The position numbers were made by a program, and so were the translations under genes. The notes under the pieces are model-generated. The model was given only the letters and a program-made list of their open reading frames with translations. It had not been told where the DNA came from and made no database searches. A stretch of 64,000 bases of DNA from Girardinichthys multiradiatus. Lineage: Eukaryota; Chordata; Actinopteri; Cyprinodontiformes; Goodeidae. Where the stretch lies: assembly GCF_021462225.1 (NCBI RefSeq), contig NC_061811.1, positions 675,001 to 739,000 on the forward strand. Reading direction: 5' to 3'. Shown here piece by piece: positions 54,991 through 64,000 of the stretch (its first letter is position 1; the number at the start of each line of letters is the position of its first letter).

Positions 54991-55084
54991 AAACACAACA
55001 GGTCTTAATCTGCAAGAATGAGTGAGTTTTCCAGCCTGTGGTGGTGAAGAACACCTGAACCAAAGGGTGAATCCCAGCATTTCT

Positions 55085-55165
55085 TACTATACAATACAAC
55101 TTTATTTATAAAGCACTTTAAAAACAACACTGTTGACCAGGTGCTGTACACTGATAAAACTAATA
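55085..55165 (-). mobile_element. LINE 3'-tail-like fragment
   Basis: ACAATACAACTTTATTTATA and the following AAGCACTTTAAAAACAAC resemble the inverted 3' UTR of the common fish LINE tail (compare 27783-27872), but are more diverged. Confidence 0.5.
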
Positions 55166-55479
55166 AAATAAATGTATGCTTAGCAGATCTAGCATAAATA
55201 CAATAATTCAAGAATCACAGAATAAAACATAAAGACAATATAAAACAAACAAATAAAAATAGTTAAATTAAAAAATAAAAGAGTAAAAGAATGAGAGCCA
55301 ACATCTCAAACTGAGTTAAAAGCCAAGGGGAAAAATGTTCTTGCTCCATCTACATTCATACCTTCATCTAAGCTGATGAGATATAGATCATAATAAAGAC
55401 AATGGAATCATGGCTGCAACTGCTGAAATGACACCTATGGTAGGATGCTTTTTATAATCTTTTTATCTTTTTATAATCT

Positions 55480-55824
55480 TCAGCTCATTCAATCACTCCA
55501 GACATGCTGGCCCAGAAACTCTGCAATGATCTGTATCACTCCACTTCTGGATTAGTGACTTCCTCACCAACAGGCCCCAGATGGTGAGGATGGGGAAAAA
55601 TCAGATCTGCCCCACTGATCCTCGGTACTGGTACGCCACAGGGCTGTGTTCTCAGCCCTGCTTTCTTCACTCTCTTCACACATGACTGCACTGCCCTCCA
55701 CAACACAAACATGATTGTGTACTTTGCGAATGACGCCACTGTCGTGGGCCTCCTATCTACCAACGATGATAATCATTACAGAGAAGAGGTCCACAATCTG
55801 ACCCAGTGGTAGAGACTAAATGGA
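55480..55824 (+). pseudogene. LINE reverse transcriptase fragment
   Basis: The plus-strand reading has GTPQGCVLSPAFFTLFTHDC and a mutated catalytic box YFANDAT (Asp to Asn), then a stop. It is an L2/CR1-type RT fragment related to, but distinct from, the 32.8-kb LINE. The Polinton-like unit A starts where it ends. Confidence 0.75.
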
Positions 55825-55828
55825 AATC

Positions 55829-56115
55829 CTTCAATCAAACGAAGTGTGAAAAGTTTGACAGGTAGGCGGGACTTCCGGTGGCAGGACATCCTAGGGCGGG
55901 ACTTCCGGTGGCGTAACCGGATATTGTCATTAACCGGATGTTGTCATCACAAGGCGACGAATCTAGAACCAACCAATCAAAACACAGGGATGTGTTTAAG
56001 GCTGTTATTATTTAATTGTATTATTTTACTGTATTATGTAATTGTATGTTTTTAGATGTTTTTTACATCTAAAAAAAAAGAGAAAACATGCAGTTTCTTT
56101 AAAGGTACCACTTAA
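55829..56115. repeat. terminal-type repeat of the Polinton-like element, unit A
   Basis: It starts CCTTCAATCAAAC, then TTTGACAGGTAGGCGGGACT. It holds two copies of GCGGGACTTCCGGTG (55866-55880 and 55896-55910), then a block with CAATCAAAACACAGGGATG and an ACATCTAAAAAA run. The same order of blocks recurs at 59193-59575. The ETS-like GACTTCCGG motifs and GGGGCGTAAC suggest a promoter-bearing element end. Confidence 0.6.
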
Positions 56116-56224
56116 TGCAGGCATGGTTTCTGCTAAACAGGATTTCAAATTCATTTTGTTTTAACACAGGGTTATTTAGATATTATTTATAAAAGCAGGA
56201 AGATAAAAAAAAATAGATACTTAC

Positions 56225-56289
56225 CGTTTCTTCCTCTGCTCAAATGCTTGAGTAATCGGGTCCATACCAGCAGTTTGTAGAGATAAACT
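56225..56289 (-). other. candidate minus-strand exon inside unit A
   Basis: On the minus strand a pyrimidine tract with acceptor ATTTTCAG is followed by 65 bases and a strong donor, CG|GTAAGT. Two frames are open; one contains MDPITQAFEQRKKR. Nothing comparable is seen in unit B. It may be a host exon, an antisense exon of the element, or chance. Confidence 0.2.
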
Positions 56290-56576
56290 GAAAATAAAAA
56301 TAAAAAGTTAAAAAGTCCTCAGACATCCGCAGCTGTTTCTTGTGTATTGTCTCAGACAAAGTCTTCACACCGACTGTAGTCAAAGTAATTAAGAGGACCG
56401 TGCTCCTTCCTGGCCCAAAGTGTCGAGCATTGTCTCTGACAATTCACATCCACTGGTTATTGAATAGGTGATCAGACCTCAGACACATCACTGTTTATTG
56501 AATTAACGCGTCTGCGGCTTTGCTGAGGTGTCTCGGGGGGGTGTGGCCAAGGGGCGTAACTATGCGCGCTGCTCAG

Positions 56577-56665
56577 ATTTCATCATTAGAAACAGAGAAG
56601 GTAGCGTAGTCAGTCATTCTGGTCCTATCAAGAGATACAACGCAATCTTTACTGGGAGATCAGCT
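56577..56665 (+). pseudogene. duplicated first exon, unit A
   Basis: About 85 bases repeat the exon at 56745-56829: GTAGCGTAGTCAGTCATTCT against GTGGCGAAGTCAGTCATTAT, then CAACGCAATCTT in both. The donor and start codon are less well preserved here, which suggests a decayed upstream duplicate. Confidence 0.55.
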
Positions 56666-56744
56666 TCAAATCTGGTAGCTAAAAGTTTATTTTTAACTAA
56701 TTACACTGAAATATTGTTAGAACACTTGTAAAGAGAAACAAAAA

Positions 56745-57890
56745 ATGTTGGAACATATTTCAGGAAACAAAGAAGGTGGCGAAGTCAGTCATTATGCTTC
56801 TATTGAGAAACACAACGCAATCTTCAGTAGTAAGTATTCTGTAATAATTTCTTAAGTGCTTGTGAATGCTCGTTGGATAATAATAATGTTTAACTTATAT
56901 TCTTCAGAACCCACGGATGACGAGCTGGATGGTATCGTTTTTACACAGTCCAGCTATGGTAATTATTAACTGCAACAACATCTGGTTTAGTCAACTGGTG
57001 AATGCTATTTTGAGATTTAAAAAATAAATGAAATAAATTCTACTTACAGATGTAACAAAAGGCGTATTCCTGAACATTGGAGAGGTCAGCGTTTGTAATC
57101 GTCTGCCTCTGAAAAAAATCAAAATTGAGACAGAAACCTGTCTTTAAAAAAGACAATCCGATCCCAGCTAAACTTACCCATGAAGGAGAGGGTGAAGCCA
57201 TTCATGCGCCACAGTCCCCTGATCGTGCGCCGTAAAAATTAACAGCTCCGGAAGAGGAGAGTAAGTAAAGAAATATATATTTTTCTATGCATGTGTTTTT
57301 TACGGCTGTATGCGATATTGCAGACTTGTTTTAACACCTGAATAAATATTTTACAGATATATTGAATGATTTAATCCAGAACCCAAGCCTTGATAACTTT
57401 CAGCAGAACTGTACCAGTTCAGTGCAGGAAGAGTTGAAACCGCCCGGAACCGTTCAAATACCCCGTGTACGGAGTAAGTTATAGTTATATTCAAATTCTG
57501 TTCCATCCAAATCTTCACAGAAACTAGAAAGACCTGGATTGTAAGGTAACTTTATTTTGTTTCACAGAATATCTTACATTGAGGAAAAGACGGCGACTCT
57601 GTGCTCTTTATACCAGGGCAAGGCTTGTTAAAGGTTTATTGAATGGTAAGTTTAATTCTTCTTATACTCATTTAACTACTGAATTAATTTGCATATTTCA
57701 TTAATTTAATTTTTTCTTTATCTTTCCAGAGGCAACGTTGGTGGTGGAGCAGATTTCATCGAGACCTGGACAGCAACAGCGCAGACAGAGAGTTTCTCTA
57801 TCCTTACGTGACCGTTGTAATAAAGCATCAAGTTTAACGCTTCTGGCTGCATGTCAGACATTGTTACTGAAACATTGCGCTGATATCAAG
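56745..57890 (+). pseudogene. Polinton-like polymerase gene, 5' exons, unit A
   Basis: Exons with GT/AG borders can be matched one to one with unit B: 56745-56829 (ATG), 56908-56958, 57050-57260, 57357-57473, 57568-57645 and 57730-57890. The 51-, 117- and 78-bp exons are multiples of three. The 211-bp exon is not and has stops, so the gene is frameshifted there. The fourth exon of unit B has no counterpart. The last exon (ending GCTGATATCAAG) should join the polymerase exon, but the acceptor near 57940 is lost. The peptides are acidic or basic and hydrophilic, with no known domain. Confidence 0.6.
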
Positions 57891-57942
57891 GTAATTTAAA
57901 CTGATCCCTGGGTCTTCTTCTTCTTCTGATACTCATGTTAAT

Positions 57943-59190
57943 ATGGATAGCCAGATCACACAAAATCTGCACGGTGACTTTTTACGCTCATTAGAACAGG
58001 CTGTTGAAGATTTAAATAGAACACCATCTTCATCCAGCCTTCAGCAAAATGAATCAGCTGACTTACAAATTCCTTCAACGTCAGACGCCGCTGATCATAC
58101 TGGGTAGCATGGCGGTAATTTCAATCCAGAGGTGGCAGTCAACCCTGATCAGATTGAGGGAGATCCTCCTGCGACTGTTGAACGTGAACGTTTTAATAAC
58201 ATTGAAATAAGGAGACCTTTTACCATCCCACCTCCCTGCCCTGGTCATGTTCCTGATCTTGCTACAATCTATATAAACATCATGCATATTCTCACTGAAT
58301 TAGCCGATACTGCAAGATCTTTAGCCAGACGTAACGATGTTGTGCAGCTAGAATTAGTCGGGAAAAATCTGAACCGTAACGTCACGTTTACCATTAACGA
58401 TGATGGCAATATGATTCTGCCTGCTTTCGAGGATTTTTTAGATGAGTTAGTACAGTCCAACGCTGAAATGCCTGCAGATTATAACCTGGAATTTGTTCTA
58501 CAGGTAGTTAATGACCCTGCAGGAGGGTCCAAACGTAAGGTTAAAGGAACGTTAGACTGTGAACTGATTAATAAGAAAAAGCGTCACCTGTATATTGTAG
58601 ATAATACCGGTAATCAGTTATGCTTTGCCATAAGTCTTGCACACGTCTCTGACTCTAACCTTACTGATAATCAGCCTTTAGAGCTGGAGAGGGAGTGGCA
58701 ATGCAGGGCTGGTTTAGATGATCAGACAGCAGTAACTTTCAGTGACATTGGTAAATTTGAAAACATTCTAAAGAGAAAAATTGTAGTGTTTCACAGAACC
58801 GTTACAGACTCTGCAGCTCTGTGTAAATTTGAGACCAGTTTCCCTGATCGATCAAACCTTCTCTTTCTGCTGTTATTTCAAGGTCACTACTATGGGATAA
58901 AAAATCTCAAGGGTTTTATAGGATCGAGATACATCTGTGCATATTGTTACGGGAGCTATGAAAAGCCAGACACACACCATTGTGAAGGCTATTGTCCAGT
59001 GTGTCACTCATACCAGTGTATGCGTGAAATTAACGAACCTGTCGCAAGCCTGTAATCAGTTAGATGATAAACTGGTTTTTTATGATTTTGAATGCTTCAT
59101 TGACGAGAACGGTGTCCACATCCCCTATCTGGTCTGTGTTAAAACGCTGAAAGGTGAGGAATGGCATGCTTATGAGAGAATTTAAGTGCA
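57943..59190 (+). pseudogene. protein-primed DNA polymerase B, unit A, truncated
   Basis: The frame opens at the ATG at 57943, meets a TAG at 58105-58107 (codon 55) and stays open from 58108 to 59055. It carries the N-terminal region of Polinton-type polymerases (NTGNQLCFAISLAHV, LLFQGHYYGIKNLKGF) and the first zinc-binding cysteines (YICAYCYGSY, HHCEGYCPVCHSYQC). Then a deletion removes the second zinc segment present in unit B. The reading resumes in another frame at about 59058 with the first exonuclease motif (YDFECFI) and stops near 59184, where unit B begins. Exonuclease II/III and the polymerase palm are missing. The product would prime DNA copying from a protein in intact relatives. 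Confidence 0.8.
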
Positions 59191-59192
59191 CC

Positions 59193-59575
59193 CTTCCATC
59201 AAACATTTTGACAGGTGGGCGGGACTTCCGGTGAGGGCGGGACTTCCGGTGGGGGGCATATGGGCGCCATGTGGTTGCCATGTGGGCAGGGGGGGGGGTG
59301 TGTCCAAGGGGCGTAACAGTGGATGTTGATTGGTTGTCGTCATTAGGGGCGATACCTTAAATGAGTCAATTAAAACACAGGGGTGTATTTAAGGGTGTTA
59401 CGGGGAAGGCCTTAAATGAGCCAATTAAAACACACAGGGGTGTGTTTAAGGGTGTTATTAATAATCTGTATGTTTTTTTCAGGCGTTAATACATCTAAAA
59501 AACAAAACAAAAAAAAAGACATGCATCCTTTTATATTTTTAAAGGTATAATCAACTTAATGTTGACCTATCACAT
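59193..59575. repeat. terminal-type repeat of the Polinton-like element, unit B
   Basis: Begins CCTTCCATCAAAC and contains GCGGGACTTCCGGTG twice (59219-59233 and 59237-59251), a G-run with GGGGCGTAAC, two CAATTAAAACACA blocks and an ACATCTAAAAAA run, in the same order as 55829-56115. It abuts the truncated unit A polymerase. Confidence 0.6.
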
Positions 59576-60256
59576 GAAATCCTAATAAAGGAACTGTGTA
59601 ACCTGACAGAATTGTAAGTTAATTTTTGCTTTACAGCAGGACCTATTTGTTGAATATATGAGCCAGTCTAAATCCGTTCAAAATAGAAAAGACCTAAAAA
59701 AGTAAATAAAAATAAAAAATTGTGCTTCACTACATCGATGGAACGAGAAAAACCTTCAGCTTCTGCGTCAACATACTGGAAAAGCAGCTGAAATAGGTAA
59801 GACGAATATCAGATTAACAGAAAAAAAAAAGAACATCAGTATACTGTTTCCAAGTTACAAATTGACTAGCAATGATGTGTTTGTTTTTGAATCATGAGAG
59901 ACTCCATTTTAGGAAAAAAGGAATGATAATTTAAGTTACCTGTAGCTTTTCTAAAAAACATTTTTACTTTTTCATCTTAGAGTTACAGGGTTACAAGTGT
60001 TAGGGGCGATGTCAGGAAGGGGCAGTTACGTCTGTTTCTTAGATAACATATCACCTTTGAACTCAAGAAGGGTTTTGGTCTTAAAAACATAGTCTTTGCA
60101 GTTGAGATAACACTGTCATGTTCTGGTATAAATACTGTGTGTAAATGTTGGGGCTCTGTTTCATTGGTTAACCTCAGTGTCAGGGTCTTCAAATGCTGAA
60201 TGTCTTTGAACCATAACACTTGTTACATTGAAAAATACCAGTACTGACAAGAAAAA
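59576..60256. other. unit B leader region
   Basis: AT-rich sequence between the terminal-type repeat and the first ATG exon. No ORF with recognisable similarity was found. It presumably holds the promoter and 5' UTR. Confidence 0.4.
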
Positions 60257-60407
60257 ATGTCGGTAAATATTTCAGGAAACCCGGAAATTGTGGCTTCTTC
60301 TTCTGATAATTCACAAAAGCACAATGACATCTTAAAACGTAAGTAAGTAAGTAAGTATCATTAAATGCATGTGAATGTTCTCAATTTTTGTTTATATATA
60401 TTGTTTA

Positions 60408-60438
<31 letters not shown>

Positions 60439-60522
60439 GTTTCTTTGTCATAGAACCCACCGCTGATGACCTTGATGATTTCATCTTTACACAATCAGAT
60501 TATGGTAAGTAAATGTTAAATG

Positions 60523-60567
<45 letters not shown>

Positions 60568-61472
60568 TAACCCTTGACAATGTTTCAATTTATAGATTTG
60601 ATGAGAGAGGTAAACCCGAATGATCAAGTTGGAGGGTTCAGCGGCTGGAATCCATACTCCAAATTAAGAAGGCGAATTATCTCCAAACAAGAAAAACTCC
60701 CAACTACATCTGAACTTTCTTCTAACACAGAAATTACGACAGATTCTTTGAATACTCCTCCGCCAATTATCATCATTTCCCCTGAAGACACACCGGATAA
60801 GTTACCGGCACCTCCAGAAAGTAAGTCCTAAGAACTAACTGTTTTTCTTTGAGAGTGAATGTATTTTATTTATGTGTTATTAGAGACTTTTGTTTTAAAC
60901 CTCAGATAAAACTGTTTACAGATTCGACTGAGAGCTCTGTGGAAGACATAGTTGTCGAGCAGGAGCAAGGTAAGGAAATAAAAATTAAATAAAAACAATA
61001 TATATATATATATATATATATATGTATTTTAAGCATAGTTCAATAAAATGTCATATAAACCTGTTTACAGATACATCCAAAGATGCCACATTGAATCCGC
61101 CCACCAGAAGGTCGCTTTTCAAAGATCAAGACAGCTTTCAGCAGAACGGCACAGTTTCAGTCCAACAAGAAGTGAAATCTGCAGGTTTTACCGCAAAGAA
61201 TCGGAGTAAGATTAAAAAAAAAACTTGTGTATTTTAAAAACTATTTTCGTTTTATTTATGAACGCTGTGCTGCGCAGCGTAAGATAACTTTTTATTGTCT
61301 TCTGTTTTTACAGAATATTTAACCCCGGCCAAAAGACAGCGACTCTTTGCGCTACAAACCCGAGCAACGCTAGTGAGTGGTTTAATGAACGGTACGTTTT
61401 AATTCATACATACATACTGAATTAATTTTAATTCCCTTTTTTTTTTTTTTTTCAGCTTTAATGTGATTATTT

Positions 61473-61568
<96 letters not shown>

Positions 61569-61760
61569 TATCTTTTTATTTATTTTTTGTTCATTCTCCT
61601 TACAGAGGTTACGTTGATGGTAGGACAGATTGGTCACAGAAACGGACAGCGCAGGAAGACAGTCTCTACAGTCTCACGGGATCTTCGTAATAAGACCTCA
61701 TCGTTAACGCTTCTGGCAGCATGTCAGATTCTGTTAAAGAAGCATTTTGGTGACATCAAG
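60257..61760 (+). CDS. Polinton-like polymerase gene, seven 5' exons, unit B
   Basis: Exons with GT/AG borders: 60257-60338 (ATG), 60454-60504, 60596-60820, 60922-60969, 61071-61205, 61314-61391 and 61606-61760. The five internal exons are 51, 225, 48, 135 and 78 bp, all multiples of three and all phase 1-1. The seventh ends in phase 0 at ATCAAG|GTGATT. No stop occurs along the chain. The first six exons give an acidic, Ser/Pro/Thr-rich segment; the last two are basic (AKRQRLFALQTR, RNGQRRK). No domain is recognised. The chain joins in phase to the polymerase exon at 61856 and would give it an N-terminal extension of about 258 residues. Confidence 0.65.
61477..61564. repeat. (AT)n microsatellite in a unit B intron
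   Basis: About 44 AT units lie in the intron before the seventh exon. Shorter (AT)n tracts occur at about 60404-60424, 60528-60561 and 61000-61023, in other unit B introns. Confidence 0.96.
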
Positions 61761-61855
61761 GTGATTTTAAACTGAACTGATCACTGTGTTTTGTTTTTGT
61801 TTTTTGTTTTTCTGTAGGTTAGTTTTATTTTTATTTTCGTTTCTTATGTTCATAG

Positions 61856-63142
61856 AAAATGGATAACCGAATCAGACTTGCCCTGGATGAAATAAGAAAT
61901 TTAGTTAATGAACTTAACGAAATTCCCGTTAATGCAGAAGAAAATAGCACACCGTCTCCACACAGCATTGAGCAAAATGATCCACCTGACACTCATCATA
62001 ACCCCTCTACGTCACACTCCGCAGATCATCACGGGGGTAATTTTAATACGGGAGTAGCGGTTAGTTCTAATCAAATAGAGCGAGATCCTCCAGCTGTGGT
62101 TGAACGTGAACATTTTAATAACCATGAAATAAGGAGACCTTTTACCATACCGCCGCCCTGTCCAAGTAACGTTCCAGATTTAGCAGCATTCTATACAGAC
62201 ATCATGCGTATTATAATTGAATTAGCCGACGCTGCGAGATCGTTAACCAGACGTAACGACGTTGTGCAGCTGGAATTAGTGGGTGAAAATCTCAATCGTC
62301 ACATCACATTTACTGTTACAGATGATGGAAATATGATCCTGCCTGCTTTCGAAAACTTCCTCGACGATTTAGTACAATCGAATGCAAATATACCTGTAGA
62401 TAATAACATGGAATTTGTTCTTCAGGTTGTTAATGACCCAGCAGGAGGTTCTAAGCGTAAAGCTGCAGGAACGTTAGACTGTGAACTGTTTAATAAGAAA
62501 ATGCGTCATTTGTATATTATAAACAATACCGGTAATCAGTTATGTTTTGCAATCAGCCTCGCACACGTCTCTGACCCTGAGCTCACGGATCACCGTGCTG
62601 TAGAACTGGGGAGGAGATGGCACCATCAGGCAGGCCTTGACGAGCAAACAGCAGTTACTTTTAGTGATATTGGTAAATTTGAAACCATTCTGAAGAGAAA
62701 AATTGTAGTGTTTCACAGAACCACGGGCTCTACTGCTCTGTGTAAATTTGAGACCAGTTTCCCTGATCGTTCAAACCCTCTGTTTTTGCTGTTATTTCAA
62801 GGTCATTACTATGGGATAAAAAATCTCAAAGGTTTTATGGGGTGCAGATATATTTGTAATTACTGTTACGCCAGCTATCAGAATGCCAATACACACCATT
62901 GTGAAGGTTATTGTCCAGTGTGTCGAACATATAAATGTATGCAAGAGATTAGCAATCCTGTAAGCTGTGCAGGCTGTCAAAGAATCTGTCGTAATTCTTC
63001 ATGTTTCAGCAGACACAGGGAACCGCGCATCAGAAATAGTGCTGACAGACCTATGAGTGACTGTGAGTTGGTAAAACTGTGTAAAGTATGCAAACGGATA
63101 TACGTTATTCCAATCAGTAAACTGAATAAACCACACGTGTAA
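61856..63142 (+). pseudogene. protein-primed DNA polymerase B, N-terminal half, unit B
   Basis: The exon starts after the acceptor TTCATAG, with ATG at 61859 in phase with the upstream exons, and stays open to the stop at 63140-63142. It has a low-complexity start, then RRPFTIPPPCP, a conserved core with GNQLCFAISLAHV and FQGHYYGIKNLKGF, and three cysteine clusters (YICNYCYASY, YCPVCRTYKC; CAGCQRICRNSSCF; CKVCKRIYV) typical of the zinc-rich region before the exonuclease in Polinton/adintovirus polymerases. It is about 80 percent similar to unit A by eye. The stop and a frame change follow near 63140-63240, so the copy is broken unless a short intron (GTAAGT at 63140, AG near 63230) removes part of it. 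Confidence 0.8.
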
Positions 63143-63265
63143 GTAATGTAAAATGCAGTATTTGCGGTGAAAATGTACCCCCCAGCCTAGACATGCGATG
63201 ATCATAAGTGTTACATTCTGCCTTGCAGTGCAATTAATCAGCTTGATGATAAACTGATTTTTTAG

Positions 63266-64000
63266 GATTTCGAATGCCTCGTCAATGAGAGCGGCGAGCA
63301 TACCCCCTTTCTGGTCTGTGCTAAAACGTTGAAAGGTGATGAATGGTACGCTTATGGACTGAATTGCACCCAAAAATTTCTCCTGCATTTCAGGAGGCCA
63401 ATGTACAAAGGTTACACCTTAATAGCGCACAATGCGCGGGGGTACGATGGTTACCTGATTCTCACAGCAATGCTGCAGTTAGGGATTAAACCTCATATCG
63501 TCATGGTAGGGAGTAAAGTTCTCTGTTTAACCGACCCTGATTACAGGTTAAAATACATTGATAGCCTGTCCTTCATGTGCATAAAGCTTAGCGCCATGCC
63601 GAAAGCGTTAGGCTTTACCGATCAAAGCAAGGGTTTTTTCCCCCACCTATTTTCCTCTGAACAACATCTCCAGTATGTGGGGGCTTTTCCTCCTCCATCC
63701 TGCTACGCTGTAGAACGCATGAGTCTTCAAGAACAACAGGTGTTTAGCAGCTGGTACAGAGAAGCGAGCAAAGAGGTCTTTGACTTTAAGAAAGAAGCTA
63801 TTCGTTATTGTAAAAATGACGTTGAAATTCTTTTTCAAGGATGCTTAAAATTCAGAGACGAGTTCTTTAAGGAGACAAGTGTGGATCCGTTTAAAAGTAT
63901 CACAATAGCATCAGCCTGCATGAAGGTTTTTGTAACCAATTTCCTTCCTCCTCAAACCTTAGCCATTCCATCACCTCTGGACTACAGACGTAGCAGTAAA
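63266..64000 (+). pseudogene. protein-primed DNA polymerase B, exonuclease part, unit B (runs off window)
   Basis: The frame is open for 245 codons from just after a TAG (63263-63265) to the edge. It carries the 3'-5' exonuclease signatures in order: DFECL (Exo I), HNARGYDGYL (Exo II) and YCKNDVEIL (Exo III), followed by SITIASACMKVF, a block conserved before the polymerase palm in Polinton-type polymerases. The TAG stands where unit A has the Tyr of YDFEC. The polymerase palm must lie beyond 64000. Family: DNA polymerase type B, organellar and viral. Confidence 0.85.

Noticed and set aside
54868..55099. ORFs with HLLLHLLLHLLL or SAPSSAPSS repeats
   Set aside because: They are produced by the 12-bp minisatellite at 54909-54990.

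Overview
The window is teleost fish genomic DNA. The evidence is a vertebrate gene with short exons and GT-AG introns, three copies of a fish-type Tc1 transposon, L2/CR1-, RTE/Rex3- and L1-like LINE fragments, a tRNA-derived SINE, LTR-retroelement debris and long satellite-like arrays. There are no bacterial operons, CRISPR arrays or rRNA genes.

The backbone is one complete host gene, gephyrin (gphn), on the minus strand. All 22 coding exons can be read from the ATG at 54470 to the TGA at 24085. Every junction has GT/AG borders and the phases join without a break to 2244 nt, or 747 residues. The protein is the scaffold of inhibitory synapses and the bifunctional enzyme of molybdenum cofactor synthesis: an N-terminal MogA-like G domain, a linker, and a C-terminal MoeA-like E domain. 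Its introns hold an L2-like LINE fragment and a 1.5-kb 14-bp minisatellite (intron 20), a long LINE ORF (intron 10), Tc1/mariner and L1 relics (intron 7), a 1.1-kb 26-bp minisatellite and a Tc1 copy (intron 4), and a second, inverted Tc1 copy (intron 3).

From 1 to 24 kb, downstream of gephyrin, the DNA is gene-poor and transposon-rich. It holds a SINE (2.9 kb), a telomere-like repeat (4.2 kb), a possible minus-strand promoter and first exon (4.5-4.8 kb), an intact Tc1 copy (9.0-10.6 kb), gag and protease/integrase fragments of an LTR element (11.3-15.3 kb), a perfect GATA array (15.5-15.9 kb), a second gag fragment, a retroviral reverse transcriptase relic (17.2-18.5 kb) and a Rex3-like LINE relic (18.8-19.8 kb).

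From 55.8 kb to the right edge lie two head-to-tail, diverged copies of an element that carries a protein-primed family B DNA polymerase of the Polinton/Maverick/adintovirus type. Unusually, both copies have a chain of small 5' exons, nearly all in the same splice phase, leading into the polymerase ORF. Both copies are broken by stops or deletions. The second runs off the window, so capsid, integrase or ATPase genes, if any, would lie beyond 64000. This is the most interesting part of the window.
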